From Streptomyces tuirus (GTDB lineage: Bacteria > Actinomycetota > Actinomycetes > Streptomycetales > Streptomycetaceae): a stretch of DNA of 64,000 bases. Positions 53,848 to 64,000 of this stretch are shown here, one piece after another; the stretch's first letter is position 1, and each line of letters opens with the position of its first letter. Where the stretch lies: assembly GCA_018195615.1 (NCBI GenBank), contig JAGTPG010000001.1, forward strand, positions 1-64,000, written 5' to 3'. The notes under the pieces were generated by a model. The model was given only the letters and a program-made list of their open reading frames with translations, did no database searches and was not told the origin of the DNA. A program made the position numbers and the translations under genes.

Positions 53848-54765
53848 ATGAGCGACCAGAACAGGCCCGGTCGACCGCGGGTGGGCGTGGTGGGCCTGGG
53901 GGCCATGGGCCTCGGGATGGCCCGAAGCCTGCGGACGGCGGGCTACGACGTGGGGGTTCACGATCTGCGGCCGGACACGGCCGCTGCCTTCGCCCGCGGC
54001 GGCGGGACGGCGTTCGGTACCTGTGGCGAGCTCGCAGCCGCGGTGGACGTCCTGGTGAGCGTCGTGGTGAACGCGGCTCAGGTCGAGACCGTGCTGTTCG
54101 GCTCCGACGGCGCGGCCGACCGGCTCCGCCCCGGCTCCGTCTTCGTGATGTGCTCCACGGTCGACCCGGCCTGGTCCGCCGCACTCGAGGGCCGGCTGGC
54201 CGAGAAGGGCGTGCTCTACTTGGACGCTCCCATATCCGGGGGCGCCGCGCGTGCGGCGGCCGGTGAACTCACGATGATGACGTCGGGCTCCGCCGAGGCG
54301 TACTCCGTCGCCGACCCGGTGCTCGAGGCCATGAGCAGCACCGTCTACCGCCTGGGAGAGCACGCCGGGCTCGGCTCGAAGGTCAAGATCGTGAACCAGC
54401 TGCTCGCCGGCGTGCACATCGCCGCCGCGGCCGAGGCGATGGCCCTCGGCATCAGGGCCGGTGTTCCCGCCGAGGCGCTCTACGAGGTCATCACGCACAG
54501 CGCCGGCAACTCCTGGATGTTCGAGAACCGCATGGCGCATGTCCTCGCCGGCGACTACACGCCCCTTTCCGCCGTCGACATCTTCGTCAAGGACCTGGGG
54601 CTGGTACTGGACTCCGCGAGGCCGGAACGGTTCCCTCTCCCCCTCGCCGCCACGGCCCACCAGATGTTCCTCCAGGCATCGGCGTCCGGGCTGGGGGCCG
54701 AGGACGACAGCGCGGTCATCAAGATCTTCCCGGGGATCGACCTGCCCAAGCCGGTGGAGGCCTGA
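53848..54765 (+). CDS. ltnD: L-threonate dehydrogenase (3-hydroxyisobutyrate dehydrogenase family)
   Basis: A 305-residue NAD-dependent beta-hydroxyacid dehydrogenase. Motifs: VGVVGLGAMGLGMARSLRTAGYDV, the substrate loop LDAPISGGAARAAAGELTMM, and the catalytic Lys in GLGSKVKIVNQLLAGVHIAAAAE. In tetronate pathways LtnD makes 2-oxo-tetronate, later isomerised by OtnI. ATG 53848 has GAGG six bases upstream; ATG 53842 is also possible. It is the first gene of the operon, and otnK starts one base after its stop. Confidence 0.9.
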   Translation: MSDQNRPGRPRVGVVGLGAMGLGMARSLRTAGYDVGVHDLRPDTAAAFARGGGTAFGTCGELAAAVDVLVSVVVNAAQVETVLFGSDGAADRLRPGSVFVMCSTVDPAWSAALEGRLAEKGVLYLDAPISGGAARAAAGELTMMTSGSAEAYSVADPVLEAMSSTVYRLGEHAGLGSKVKIVNQLLAGVHIAAAAEAMALGIRAGVPAEALYEVITHSAGNSWMFENRMAHVLAGDYTPLSAVDIFVKDLGLVLDSARPERFPLPLAATAHQMFLQASASGLGAEDDSAVIKIFPGIDLPKPVEA

Positions 54766-54766
54766 C

Positions 54767-56047
54767 ATGGGAATCCGCCTCGGATGCATCGCCGACGACT
54801 TCACCGGCGCGACGGACCTCGCCAACAACCTGGTGCGCGCGGGCATGCGCGTGGTCCAGCTGATCGACACACCACCGGATCACGACGCCCAGGCGGCGGA
54901 CGCGGACGCCGTGGTCATCGCCCTCAAGTCGCGGACCGTCCCGGCGGCCGACGCCGTCGCGGCGGCACTCCGGGCACTCGCCCGGTTGCGGTCCATGGGC
55001 GCCGAGCAGATCTACTTCAAGTACTGCTCCACCTTCGACTCGACACCGGCCGGCAACATCGGGCCGGTGACCGAGGCCCTGATGGACGCCCTGGGCACCG
55101 ACTTCACGGTGGCGACGCCGGCGTTTCCCGACAACGGGCGCACGGTCTTCAAGGGGCATCTCTTCGTCGGCGACGTGCTGCTCGGCGACAGCGGCATGCG
55201 CCACCATCCGCTCACTCCGATGACCGACTCCAACCTGGTCTCCGTCCTCGGCGCCCAGACCACGCGAGCGGTCGGCCTCGTGGACCACACCGTCGTCGCC
55301 GACGGCCCCGCGGCGATCCGGTCCCGCGTCGACGCGCTGCGTGCGGACGGCTTCGGGATCGCCGTCGTCGACGCCGTCTCCAACGACGACCTCGTACGCC
55401 TGGGCGCGGCGGTCCAGGGGTTCCCGCTGGTGACCGCCGGCTCGGGGCTGGCGATCGGCCTGCCGTCGAACTGGGGCTTCAGGCCGTCCCGCGCCGCCGC
55501 ACAGCTGCCGCCATCCGCCGGCCACCGGGCCATCGTCTCGGGATCGGTCTCCGTGACCACCAACCGTCAGGTCCTTCAGTACTTGCGCGGTGGCGGCCCA
55601 GCGTTCAGCGTGGATCCGCTGCGCGTGGCGGCCGGCGAGGACGTGGTCGGGCAGGCCCTGGCCTTCGCCGAGTCGCACCTGGACGACGGGCCCGTCCTCG
55701 TCTACTCCACCGAGTCGGCCGACACGGTGCGGACCGTCCAGGGGCGGCTCGGTGCCGCCGAGGCCGGTGAGCTCGTGGAGCGGACGCTGGCCCGCGTGGC
55801 ACAAGGGCTCGTGGAACGTGGCGTCCGCCGGCTCGTCGTCGCGGGCGGTGAGACCTCGGGGGCGGTCGTCCAGTCGCTCGGCATCACCGGGCTGCGGATC
55901 GGGCCGCAGATCGACCCCGGTGTGCCGTGGTGCGCGGCGCCCCTTCCCGGCGGAGACACGCTGCACATCACGCTGAAGTCCGGCAACTTCGGCGGCCCCG
56001 ACTTCTTCACCTCCTCGTTCGCGCTCCTGGACCAGGAGGCGGCATGA
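54767..56047 (+). CDS. otnK: 3-oxo-tetronate kinase
   Basis: A 426-residue DUF1537/four-carbon acid sugar kinase that phosphorylates 3-oxo-tetronate at O4. The N-terminal domain has LGCIADDFTGATDLANNLVRAG, including the D-D-x-T-G motif, and KYCSTFDSTPAGNIGPV. The C-terminal nucleotide-binding domain has VAGGETSGAVVQSLGI and ALPGGD-like PLPGGDTLHITLKSGNFGGPDFF. ATG 54767 follows the ltnD stop after one base, and the stop overlaps otnC (ATGA). No frame break. Confidence 0.92.
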   Translation: MGIRLGCIADDFTGATDLANNLVRAGMRVVQLIDTPPDHDAQAADADAVVIALKSRTVPAADAVAAALRALARLRSMGAEQIYFKYCSTFDSTPAGNIGPVTEALMDALGTDFTVATPAFPDNGRTVFKGHLFVGDVLLGDSGMRHHPLTPMTDSNLVSVLGAQTTRAVGLVDHTVVADGPAAIRSRVDALRADGFGIAVVDAVSNDDLVRLGAAVQGFPLVTAGSGLAIGLPSNWGFRPSRAAAQLPPSAGHRAIVSGSVSVTTNRQVLQYLRGGGPAFSVDPLRVAAGEDVVGQALAFAESHLDDGPVLVYSTESADTVRTVQGRLGAAEAGELVERTLARVAQGLVERGVRRLVVAGGETSGAVVQSLGITGLRIGPQIDPGVPWCAAPLPGGDTLHITLKSGNFGGPDFFTSSFALLDQEAA

Positions 56048-56742
56048 ACCCGCAGCAGAGCACCGCGGCCGGGACAGCACACGACGAGGCCGTCGACGAG
56101 GCCCGGGGCGAGATCGTCCGCGTGGGCACCACCCTGTTCGCCCGGGGCTACGTCCACGCCAGCGCCGGCAACATCAGCGCCCGGGTCGGCGACCGCCATC
56201 TGATCACTCCGACCGACGCCGCCCTGGGATTCCTCGACCCCGGCCGCCTCGCGCTGGTCGACGCCCGTGGTGAGCAGATCGCGGGCGACCGTGCCAGCAA
56301 GACCCTGACCCTCCATCGACGCATCTGTTCCGCCGACCCCGCGGCCCGGTTCGTCGTCCACACCCACTCGACACACCTGGTCGCGCTCACGCTGGCCGGC
56401 GTGTGGAGCGACGACGACGTGCTTCCGCCCCTCACGCCGTACTACGTGATGAAGGTCGGGCACGTCCCGCTCATCCCCTACCACCGGCCCGGCGATCCGC
56501 GCGTGGCCGACCTGGTGACCGCTCTCATCGCCGACCGCGCAGCGAGCCGTACGCCCATCAGGGCGGTGCTGCTGGACCGGCTGGGCCCCGTGGTCTGGGG
56601 CCCCGACGCGGCCACCGCCCTCGCCGTCCTCGAAGAACTCGAGGAGACGGCACGTCTCTGGCTCCTGACCGACCGTCGCCCCGAGCCGCTCCCCGATCAC
56701 GCGCTCGAGGAACTGAGGTCCACGTTCAACGCCGCGTGGTGA
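56044..56742 (+). CDS. otnC: 3-oxo-tetronate 4-phosphate decarboxylase (class II aldolase family)
   Basis: A 232-residue class II aldolase/adducin-fold enzyme that decarboxylates 3-oxo-tetronate 4-phosphate to dihydroxyacetone phosphate. Zinc ligands are in VVHTHSTHLVALTLAG and a downstream His (IPYHRPGD). The substrate-phosphate loop is ASAGNISARVGDRHLITPT. It overlaps otnK by 4 bp. The identity rests on the fold plus position after otnK. L-fuculose-phosphate aldolase is the generic alternative. Confidence 0.9.
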   Translation: MNPQQSTAAGTAHDEAVDEARGEIVRVGTTLFARGYVHASAGNISARVGDRHLITPTDAALGFLDPGRLALVDARGEQIAGDRASKTLTLHRRICSADPAARFVVHTHSTHLVALTLAGVWSDDDVLPPLTPYYVMKVGHVPLIPYHRPGDPRVADLVTALIADRAASRTPIRAVLLDRLGPVVWGPDAATALAVLEELEETARLWLLTDRRPEPLPDHALEELRSTFNAAW

Positions 56743-56793
56743 CCCGCTTCTCCCCTGCCGGAGCATGTCCCCAGAGCCGCCCAAAGGATCATC

Positions 56794-58100
56794 ATGTCCA
56801 TGCCCGTATCGACGTCCCACGCGTCCGACGTCGCCCTTGAGAACGCCGTCTTCCGCAAGGTCGTACGACGTATCGTCCCCTTCCTCGTCCTCTGCTACGT
56901 CGTCTCCTACCTGGACCGGGTCAATGTCGGTTTCGCGAAGCTCCAGATGTCCGACGACCTCGGATTCAGCGAGGCGGCGTACGGCCTCGGCGCCGGCCTG
57001 TTCTTCATCGGCTACTTTCTCTTCGAGGTCCCTTCCAACCTCATGCTCCAGCGCGTCGGCGCCCGCACCTGGATCGCCCGGATCATGATCAGCTGGGGCA
57101 TCGTCTCGGCGGCGTTCATGTTCGTCCACAACGAGGCGATGTTCTATGTCCTGAGGTTCCTCCTCGGTGCCGCGGAGGCGGGGTTCTACCCGGGGGTGAT
57201 CCTGTACTGCACCTACTGGTTCCCCTCGCACCGTCGCGCCCGGGTGATCGCCCTGTTCATGTCCGCCATCCCGGTGGCCGGCATCTTCGGCAACCCGCTC
57301 TCCGGCTGGATCATGGACCGGTTCCAGGGGGTGAACGGCTGGCAGGGCTGGCAGTGGATGTTCCTGCTGGAAGCGATTCCCGCCGTCCTCATCGGCGTGG
57401 CCACCCTGTTCTACCTCGACAACAGCGTGCGCGCCGCGAAGTGGCTCACCGACGAGGAGAAGGCCGTCGTCGAACGGGCGATCGCCGAGGACGCCACGCA
57501 CCAGACCGTGCACGGCCGTGTCTGGGACGCCTTCCGCGAGCCGAAGGTATGGCTGATGTGCCTCATCTACTTCTGCTTCGTGATGGGTCAGTACGCCCTG
57601 ACCTTCTGGATGCCCACGTTCATCGAGTCCACCGGTATCGAGGGCAACCTCGCGATCGGGGTGCTCAGCGCCGTACCGTTCCTGGCCGCACTCGTCACCA
57701 TGAACGTGCTCGGGCGTTCGGCGGACAAGCGCCGCGAGCGCCGCTGGCACCTGGTCGTCCCGAGTCTGTTGGGTGCCGTCGGCTTCTCGCTGGCGGCCGG
57801 CTGGGCCGGGTCCACCGCGCTGTCCCTGATCGCGCTGTCCGTCGCCGCGGCCGGTGTGCTGAGCTGCGCGCCGCTGTTCTGGTCGCTCCCCACCTCGTTT
57901 CTCGGGGCACGGCCGCCGCGGTCGGCCTCGCCGCGATCAACTCGGTGGGCAATCTCGCCGGTTTCGTCAGCCCTTACATGATCGGCGCGCTGAAGGACGC
58001 CACCGGCTCGGCATCACTCCCGATGTACGTCCTGGCGCTCAGCCTCGTCATCGGCGCCGCCGCGGTGCTGACCACCGACAAGCAGACCGTCAACCGCTGA
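56794..58100 (+). CDS. MFS tetronate/sugar-acid importer (ACS family)
   Basis: About 435 residues with 12 membrane helices of the anion:cation symporter branch. Family segments are YVVSYLDRVNVGFAKLQMSDDLG, FFIGYFLFEVPSNLMLQRVGARTWIARIM, and RFLLGAAEAGFYPGVILYCTYWFP. One frame break near 57905 shifts the last 60 residues (GTAAAVGLAAINSVGNLAGFV). ATG 56794 is in line with the operon. It likely brings L-threonate or D-erythronate into the cell. Confidence 0.88.
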
Positions 58101-58133
58101 CCAGTACCTCCCGGTCCCACCACAGGAGCCAGC

Positions 58134-58937
58134 ATGCCGAGGTTCGCAGCGAACCTGTCCATGATGTACACCGAGCACGACTTCCTCGACCGCTTCGCCG
58201 CGGCCTCGGCGGACGGCTTCACCGCCGTCGAATACCTCTTCCCCTACGCCTACGACAGCACTGAGTTGCGCCACCGGCTCGACGACCACGGGCTCAGGCA
58301 GGTGCTCTTCAACGCGCCTCCCGGGGCGTGGGAATCCGGAGAACGCGGCATCGCGGCGCTGCCCGGCCGCGAGGCGGAGGTCCGCTCCGGGGTCGCCCGG
58401 GCGCTCGATCACGCCGCGGCACTGGGCTGCCCGCGGGTGCACATGATGGCCGGTCTCGTGCCGCCGGCCCTGACCCCGAAGGAACGGGCCGAGTATCGCG
58501 ACACCTACCTGGCCAACCTCGAGTGGGCCGCGGAGCGAGCCGCCGCGGTGGAGGTCGACATCCTGGTCGAGCCGATCAACGGCCGCGACATGCCCGGCTA
58601 CTTCCTGTCCCGGCAGGTGGAGGCCCACGCGGTGGTACGGGAGGTCGGCGCCCCGAACCTCAAGGTGCAACTCGACCTCTACCACTGCCAGATCGTCGAA
58701 GGCGACCTCACGACGACGCTGCGCCGCGACCTGCCGACCGGCCGGGTCGGTCATCTGCAGATCGCCGGCGTGCCGGACCGCCACGAGCCCGACCGCGGCG
58801 AGCTCGACGTGAGCCACTTGTTCGGCGTCGTCGACGACCTGGGCTTCGACGGGTGGATCGGCTGCGAGTACATCCCCCGCGCCGGCACGAGCGAGGGCCT
58901 CGGCTGGCTGAACGACTACCGAGGAGACAGCGCATGA
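58134..58937 (+). CDS. otnI: 2-oxo-tetronate isomerase (hydroxypyruvate isomerase family)
   Basis: A 267-residue TIM-barrel sugar-acid isomerase that converts 2-oxo-tetronate to 3-oxo-tetronate, joining the LtnD branch to OtnK. Typical features are [29 protein letters not shown], catalytic Glu in [17 protein letters not shown], and [20 protein letters not shown] 58134 has AGGAG. The stop overlaps denD (ATGA). Confidence 0.9.
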   Translation: MPRFAANLSMMYTEHDFLDRFAAASADGFTAVEYLFPYAYDSTELRHRLDDHGLRQVLFNAPPGAWESGERGIAALPGREAEVRSGVARALDHAAALGCPRVHMMAGLVPPALTPKERAEYRDTYLANLEWAAERAAAVEVDILVEPINGRDMPGYFLSRQVEAHAVVREVGAPNLKVQLDLYHCQIVEGDLTTTLRRDLPTGRVGHLQIAGVPDRHEPDRGELDVSHLFGVVDDLGFDGWIGCEYIPRAGTSEGLGWLNDYRGDSA

Positions 58938-59979
58938 GGATCGTCATCACGGGCGGCTTCGGATTCCTGGGACGCGAGATCGCCGGCACCCTGCTCAGGA
59001 CGCGGACGCACCGCGGTGCACCGATCGACCGCCTGGTGCTCACCGACCGGTTCTTTCCTCCCGGGGCGCCGGAGGCGGCCGATCCCCTCGTGGATACCGT
59101 GCGGGGTGACCTGGTCGAGTGTCTCGACGAGCTGTTCGCGGAGCCGGTGGACGTGCTGATCCACCTCGCCGCCGCCGTCTCGGCCGAGTGCGAGGCCGAC
59201 TTCGACCTCGGTATGAGCGCCAACCTGGACACCACCCGCGCCCTCCTCGAAGCCGCCCGGGCACAGTCGGCCGCCGGCGGGCCGACGCCGCGCCTGGTGT
59301 TCTCCAGCAGCGTGGCGGTCTACGGGTCCGACCCGGCGCTGCCCCTCGCCTCGGTGGTCAGCGAGTCGACCCTGCCCACTCCCCGGTCGAGCTACGGGAT
59401 CCAGAAGCTCGTCTGCGAGCAACTGGTCGCGGACTACACGCGCCGGGGCTTCGTCGACGGACGCGTCGCCCGGCTGATGACCGTGTCCGTACGTCCCGGC
59501 AAGCCGAACGCGGCCGCCTCCGGCTTCCTGTCGGGCATCATCCGCGAGCCGCTCGCGGGCCTCCCCGCGATCTGCCCCGTACACCCCGACCTGCGAGTGG
59601 CCCTGGCGTCGCCACGGCGCACGGTCGCGGGGATCCTCCGCGTCGCGGAGGCGGAGCGCGGCGCCGGGAAGGGCAGGCTCGACGGCGGCCTGCCGGTCAA
59701 CCTCCCGGCGCTCACGGTCTCGGTCGCCGAGATGCTCTCCACACTGCGACGCGTGGCGGGCGACGCAGCGGCCGATCTGGTGACCGTCGCGCCGACCGTG
59801 ATGTCGAGGCCGTCGTGGGATCGTGGCCCTCCGTCTTCGACAACACGCGCGCGGCCGCGCTCGGGCTGGAGCCCGATCCGAGCTTCGCATCGGTGGTGCG
59901 CGACTACCTCGCCGACCACCCCGAAGCGGTCCGGGTCGACGCGGCGCGAGCAGCGGAACGACGAGACCCGGACCTATAG
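58934..59979 (+). CDS. denD: D-erythronate dehydrogenase (extended SDR)
   Basis: About 348 residues. It oxidises D-erythronate to 3-oxo-tetronate. The Rossmann motif is [19 protein letters not shown], the catalytic Ser/Tyr/Lys segments are FSSSVAVYG and [13 protein letters not shown]. The C-terminal part has [22 protein letters not shown] frame break near 59795 moves the last 60 residues ([17 protein letters not shown]). The start overlaps otnI. With ltnD it allows both L-threonate and D-erythronate to enter the same kinase step. Confidence 0.9.
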
Positions 59980-59982
59980 ACT

Positions 59983-59997
59983 GAAAACCATGTTTTC
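59983..59997. promoter_or_regulatory. 15-bp palindrome over the gntR start codon
   Basis: GAAAACCATGTTTTC is a perfect 6-bp-arm palindrome whose centre holds the ATG at 59990. It suggests autorepression of the regulator. It differs in sequence from the 21-bp palindrome before ltnD, so the two may not bind the same protein. Confidence 0.55.
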
Positions 59998-60735
59998 TAA
60001 GGTGAGCGGTCCCGTGCGGCTCGCAGATCAGGTCGCCGCGACCCTCTCGGAGGAGATCGAGTCGGGGCGACTGGCCGAGGGCGACCGGCTGCCGACCGAG
60101 GTGGAGCTGGTCAGGCAGCTGGGCGTCAGCCGCACGGTCGTGCGCGAGGCCCTGTCGCGGCTTCGCAACGCGGGCTTGATCGAGCCGCGCCAGGGCATCG
60201 GCGTGTTCGTCCTGCCGCGGCGCACCCGCCCGCTCGACCTCGAGGCCGCCGACACCAAGGCGAAGGTGCTGCAGATCGTGGAGGTGCGCCGCGCCATGGA
60301 AGGCGAGGCAGCCCATCTCGCGGCCACCCGGGCCACCGCCCGCGACCTCGAACGGATGCGTCAGGCCCTGGACGCGATCGACTCGGCGGTCGCGGCCGGC
60401 GGCGACGGCGTGGACGAAGACCTCGCCTTCCACCGGTCCATCGCCGAGTCCACCGGGAACACCGTGATGGTCTCCACACTGCGGTACCTGGGCGAGGTAC
60501 TGCGCGGCGGCATCCGTGTCACGCGCGCCAACGAGGCACGCCGGAACGACTTCATCGAAGCGGTCCGGGAAGAGCACCACGCCATCCTCGCCGCCATCGA
60601 GGCGCGCGACGCCGAGGCGGCACGCGGGCCGCACGCCTCCACATGAACCACGCAGCCGCCCGGCTCCAGGACGCGGACGACGGATTCTGGACCGAGGCCG
60701 AGGACCTCGAGGTGGATCTCGACGCCGCTCCCTGA
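59990..60735 (+). CDS. GntR-family regulator with FCD domain
   Basis: About 248 residues. The N-terminal GntR winged helix (about 12-75) contains VAATLSEEIESGRLAEGDRLPTE and GVSRTVVREALSRLRNAGLIEPRQG. The FCD all-helical ligand domain (about 95-220) has metal-binding His residues in DLAFHRSIAESTGN and EEHHAILAAIEARD. A frame break near 60630 means the protein should continue past the early stop at 60646 to TGA 60733-60735 (end ...EDLEVDLDAAP). It follows denD by 10 bp and most likely controls the tetronate operon. An attractive ligand is threonate or erythronate. Confidence 0.88.
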
Positions 60736-60815
60736 GCAGGGTGCCCCACGGAGTCCAGCGAACCCCCGTAGGCTCAACACCGTCGCATCGCGAGGGTGTT
60801 GGAGGGCGTGGGGAC

Positions 60816-63800
60816 GTGGGGCGTGACGAGCTGGTCCGGCCGGTGCCGGAGCTGTTGAGGGAGCACGCCGAGTCGGCGGCGGAACGGGTCGCCTACTCCG
60901 ACGCCTCGCGCACCGTCACCTACGCGGAGTTGGAGCGCCGCACCCGCGCGCTGGCAACGTATCTGACCCGGACGGGACTCCGCCGCGGCGACCGCGTCGC
61001 CATCTGCCTCGGCAACTGCGTGGAATCGGTCGAGAGTTGCCTCGCCGTCCTGCGGGCCGGCATGGTCGGCGTCCCGCTCGATCCGAGGTCCTCCGACTCC
61101 GACCTGGCCCACTTCCTGCAGGACAGCGGCTCCGCGTTCGTCATCACGGACGCCGCGCACCTCGTACGCCTGCGGCGTCTGGGACCGCCGTACGACGCCT
61201 TGGGCGTGCTGGTCACCGGGGCCGGGCCGGTACCGGACGGCGCCGGGTTGTTCCAGCGAGCGGTCCAGAGCGACGGGGCCGCCGAGATCGACACGCTCGG
61301 CCTCGACGATCCGGCGTGGATGCTCTACACGTCCGGCACCACCCACCGGCCCAAAGGCGTGCTGTCCACGCAGCGGGCCGCGCTGTGGTCCGTGGCCGCC
61401 TGCTACGCCCCGGTCTTCGGTCTCTCGCCCGATGACCGGCTGCTCTGGCCGTTACCCCTGTTCCACAGCTTCAGCCACTCGCTGGCGATCCTGGGTGTGA
61501 CGGCCGTGGGCGCGAGCGCCCGGATCGCCGGTGAGGTGCCGGCGCCGGGCGGTCTGCGGCAGGAGCTGGTCAGCGCGTGGGAGGGGCTCGGCGGGCCGTT
61601 CACCCTGCTGGCCGGTGTGCCCGCGACGTATCACCAGTTGCTCGACTCGCCCGGTGAAGTCCCGCGGGCGCTGCGGTTGTGCGTCGTGGCCGGTGCGCCG
61701 AGCGGTCCCGCGCTGCACGCGGCGGTGGCGGAGACCCTGGGGGCGCCGCTGCTCGACGCGTACGGCAGCACCGAGACCTGCGGCATGATCGCGGCCAATC
61801 GTCCCGAGGGACCCCGGGTCGACGGTTCCTGTGGGCCGCCCGTGCCGGGCGTGTCCGTACGCCTCGTCGACCCGGGAGCGGCGAGGAGGTCCGGGACGGC
61901 GCCGAGGGCGAGGTCTGGGTGCGTTCACCCGGCCTGATGACCGGGTACCACGGGCAGCCCGAGGCGACGGCCGCCGCGCTGCGGGACGGCTGGTACCGCA
62001 CCGGCGACCTCGGCCGGCGCGTCGAGCACGGCCATCTGAAGCTCACCGGCCGGGTCAGCGAGCTGATCATCCGAGGCGGGGAGAACATCCACCCGGCGGA
62101 GATCGAGCAGGCCCTGCTGCGGTGTTCCGGCGTGTCCGACGCCGTCGCCGTGGGGGTGCCGCACGACGTGCTCGGCGAGGTGCCGGTGGCCTTCGTCGTA
62201 CCCGGTCCGGACGGGGTCGACGTCCGGCGGGTGCTCGCCGAGTGCCGGGCCCGACTGGCCGACTACAAGGTGCCGGCCGAGATCCGCGAGATCGCCACCG
62301 TCCCGCGCACCGCGTCCGGCAAGATCGCCCGGCACGAGCTGGTCGTCCCGGCACCGGCCGCCTCGATCGGGGCCGACAGCACCCCTGCCCCGCTGCGTGC
62401 CCGGCTCCTGCCCCTCTCGCGGGACGACCAGGAGCGGGCGTTGCGCGAGCTGGTGCTCACCGAGACGGCCGAGGTGTGCCGGCTCGCTCCAGGCACTGCG
62501 CCCGGCGTGGACAGCCCCTTCGCCGATCTCGGCATGACGTCCGTCGGCGCGGTCGAGCTGGTGGACCGACTCGGCGCGCTGACCGGCCTGAGCCTGCCTT
62601 CGACGCTGGTCTTCGACCACCCGGCACCGGCCGATGTGGCTCGGTACCTGCGCCGCGCGCTCCTCGAAGTCGGGCCCGAGGGCCGACCGCGGCCGCACGG
62701 CGGACGGGACCGGCCCCTCGACGACGACCCCGTCGTGATCGTCGCCATGGCCTGCCGGTATCCCGGTGACGTCAACTCCCCTGAGGACCTCTGGGAGTTG
62801 GTGTCGCACGGGCGGGACGCCATCTCGGAGTTCCCGGAGGACCGCGGCTGGGACCTGGACGCTCTGTACGACCCCGATCCCGACAAGGCCGGCACCTCGT
62901 ACACACGGCACGGCGGATTCCTGCACCGGGCCGCGGACTTCGACGCCACGTTGTTCCAGATCTCGCCGCGCGAGGCGCTCGCGATGGATCCGCAGCAGCG
63001 GCTGCTCCTCGAGACGTCCTGGGAGGTGTGGGAGCGGGCAGGGATCGCCCCGGCGTCGGTGCGCGAGAGCGACACCGGGGTGTTCGTCGGCGTGATGTAC
63101 GGCGACTACTCCACGCGTCTCACCCGCCCCCACGAGCTGGAGGCGCACCTGGGCCTGGGCTCGACGGGCAGTGTGGCCTCCGGTCGGATCTCGTACGTGT
63201 ACGGTCTGCAGGGTCCCGCCGTCACGGTGGACACCGCGTGCTCGTCCTCGCTGGTGGCTCTGCACTGGGCGGCGCGTGCCCTGCGCACGGGCGAGTGCTC
63301 GCTGGCGCTGGCCGGCGGGGTGACGGTGATGGCGACGCCGAAGCCGTTCCTCGCCTTCAGCCGACAGCGCGGGCTGTCGCCCGACGGGCGCTGCAAGTCC
63401 TTCTCGGCGGCGGCCGACGGTACGGCGTGGGGGAGGGCGTGGGGCTCGTCCTGCTGGAGCGGTTGTCCGACGCGCGCCGCAACGGCCATCCGGTCCTGGC
63501 CGTGCTGCGTGGCTCCGCCGTCAACTCCGACGGCGCGTCCAACGGGCTGACCGCGCCCCACGGGCCCGCGCAGCAGCGGCTGATCGCGCGGGCGCTGGCG
63601 GACGCGGGGCTGCGCGCCGGTGACGTGGACGCGGTGGAGGCCCACGGCACGGGCACCAGGCTGGGCGATCCCATCGAGGCGCAGGCCCTGCTGGCCACGT
63701 ACGGGCAGGGCCGCGAGCAGCCGCTGTGGCTCGGGTCGGTCAAGTCCAACCTCGGGCACACGCAGGCGGCGGCCGGAGTGGCCGGCGTGATCAAGATGGT

Positions 63801-64000
63801 GCAGGCCATGCGGCACGGCGAACTGCCCCGGACCCTGCACGCCGAGTCGCCCACACCGCACGCCGACTGGTCCTCGGGCCGGGTGGAGCTGCTGACCGCC
63901 TCCCAGCCGTGGCCGGCCTCGGACCGGCCGCGACGGGCGGGCATCTCGGCCTTCGGGATCGGCGGGACCAACGCGCATGTGATCCTGGAAGAGGCGCCCG
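60816..64000 (+). CDS. Modular type I PKS with CoA-ligase loading domain (AL-ACP-KS..., 3' end outside window)
   Basis: The protein starts with an acyl-CoA ligase-like domain (about 1-525): [42 protein letters not shown] and [10 protein letters not shown] with the family Lys. An ACP follows (about 545-620), with [12 protein letters not shown] holding the phosphopantetheine Ser. The first KS (about 640 on) has [19 protein letters not shown] and [12 protein letters not shown], and the window ends at [14 protein letters not shown]. Frame breaks lie near 61890 and 63425. GTG 60816 with GGAGG upstream is the best start. A CoA-ligase loading didomain points to an activated carboxylic acid starter such as an aromatic, cyclohexene or short acyl acid. 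The starter cannot be named from sequence. It is the first gene of another PKS cluster. Confidence 0.88.

Overview
The window is high-GC actinobacterial DNA, almost certainly Streptomyces: strong G/C third-position bias, many GTG starts, type I PKS genes, mycothiol-linked enzymes, and short dispersed repeats of a kind I recall as common in Streptomyces genomes. No rRNA or tRNA gene was recognised. About 45 single-base frame breaks interrupt otherwise well-conserved genes. Every one I examined closely is repaired by adding back one G or C in a short G/C run, so I treat them as consensus errors and annotate the affected genes as single units.

Region 1 (1-13.5 kb) is an unusual biosynthetic locus. 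It holds the end of an ABC exporter, then a roughly 2,460-residue iterative-type polyketide synthase on the minus strand (KS-AT-DH-MT-ER-KR-ACP, no thioesterase). Divergent from it is a four-gene, translationally coupled operon with the full olefin/beta-lactone set: oleA, oleB, oleC, oleD. The inferred logic is that the PKS makes a reduced chain, OleA condenses it, OleD reduces the product, OleC closes a beta-lactone and OleB decarboxylates it to an alkene.

Region 2 (13.5-19.6 kb) has a lipoprotein, a TetR regulator with two 16-bp operators, and a divergent UDP-glucose dehydrogenase / family 1 glycosyltransferase / MFS efflux cassette, plausibly for detoxification or self-protection.

Region 3 (19.6-53.2 kb) is a very complete choline/glycine betaine degradation island. 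BCCT and ABC transporters import substrate. BetA and BetB make betaine. Two Rieske monooxygenases (GbcA) demethylate it to dimethylglycine. DMG dehydrogenase and heterotetrameric sarcosine oxidase (SoxBDAG) yield glycine and methylene-THF. GlyA and SdaA convert these to serine and pyruvate. FolD, PurU, an FdhF-like oxidoreductase, a mycothiol-dependent formaldehyde dehydrogenase and a metallo-beta-lactamase-fold hydrolase clear the C1 units, and FolP supplies pterin. Two paralogous IclR regulators lie inside. Nearly every promoter here carries a pair of 17-bp palindromes (RTTGC-N7-GMAAC) exactly 19 bp apart, placed just after a TTGAC-type promoter. This defines a regulon from sequence alone.

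Region 4 (53.2-60.7 kb) has a small Rpf-like cell-wall lytic protein with a Crp-like site, then an L-threonate / D-erythronate catabolic operon (ltnD, otnK, otnC, MFS, otnI, denD) with a GntR/FCD regulator and two strong palindromes.

Region 5 (60.8-64 kb) is the start of a modular type I PKS with a CoA-ligase loading domain (AL-ACP-KS), cut by the window edge.
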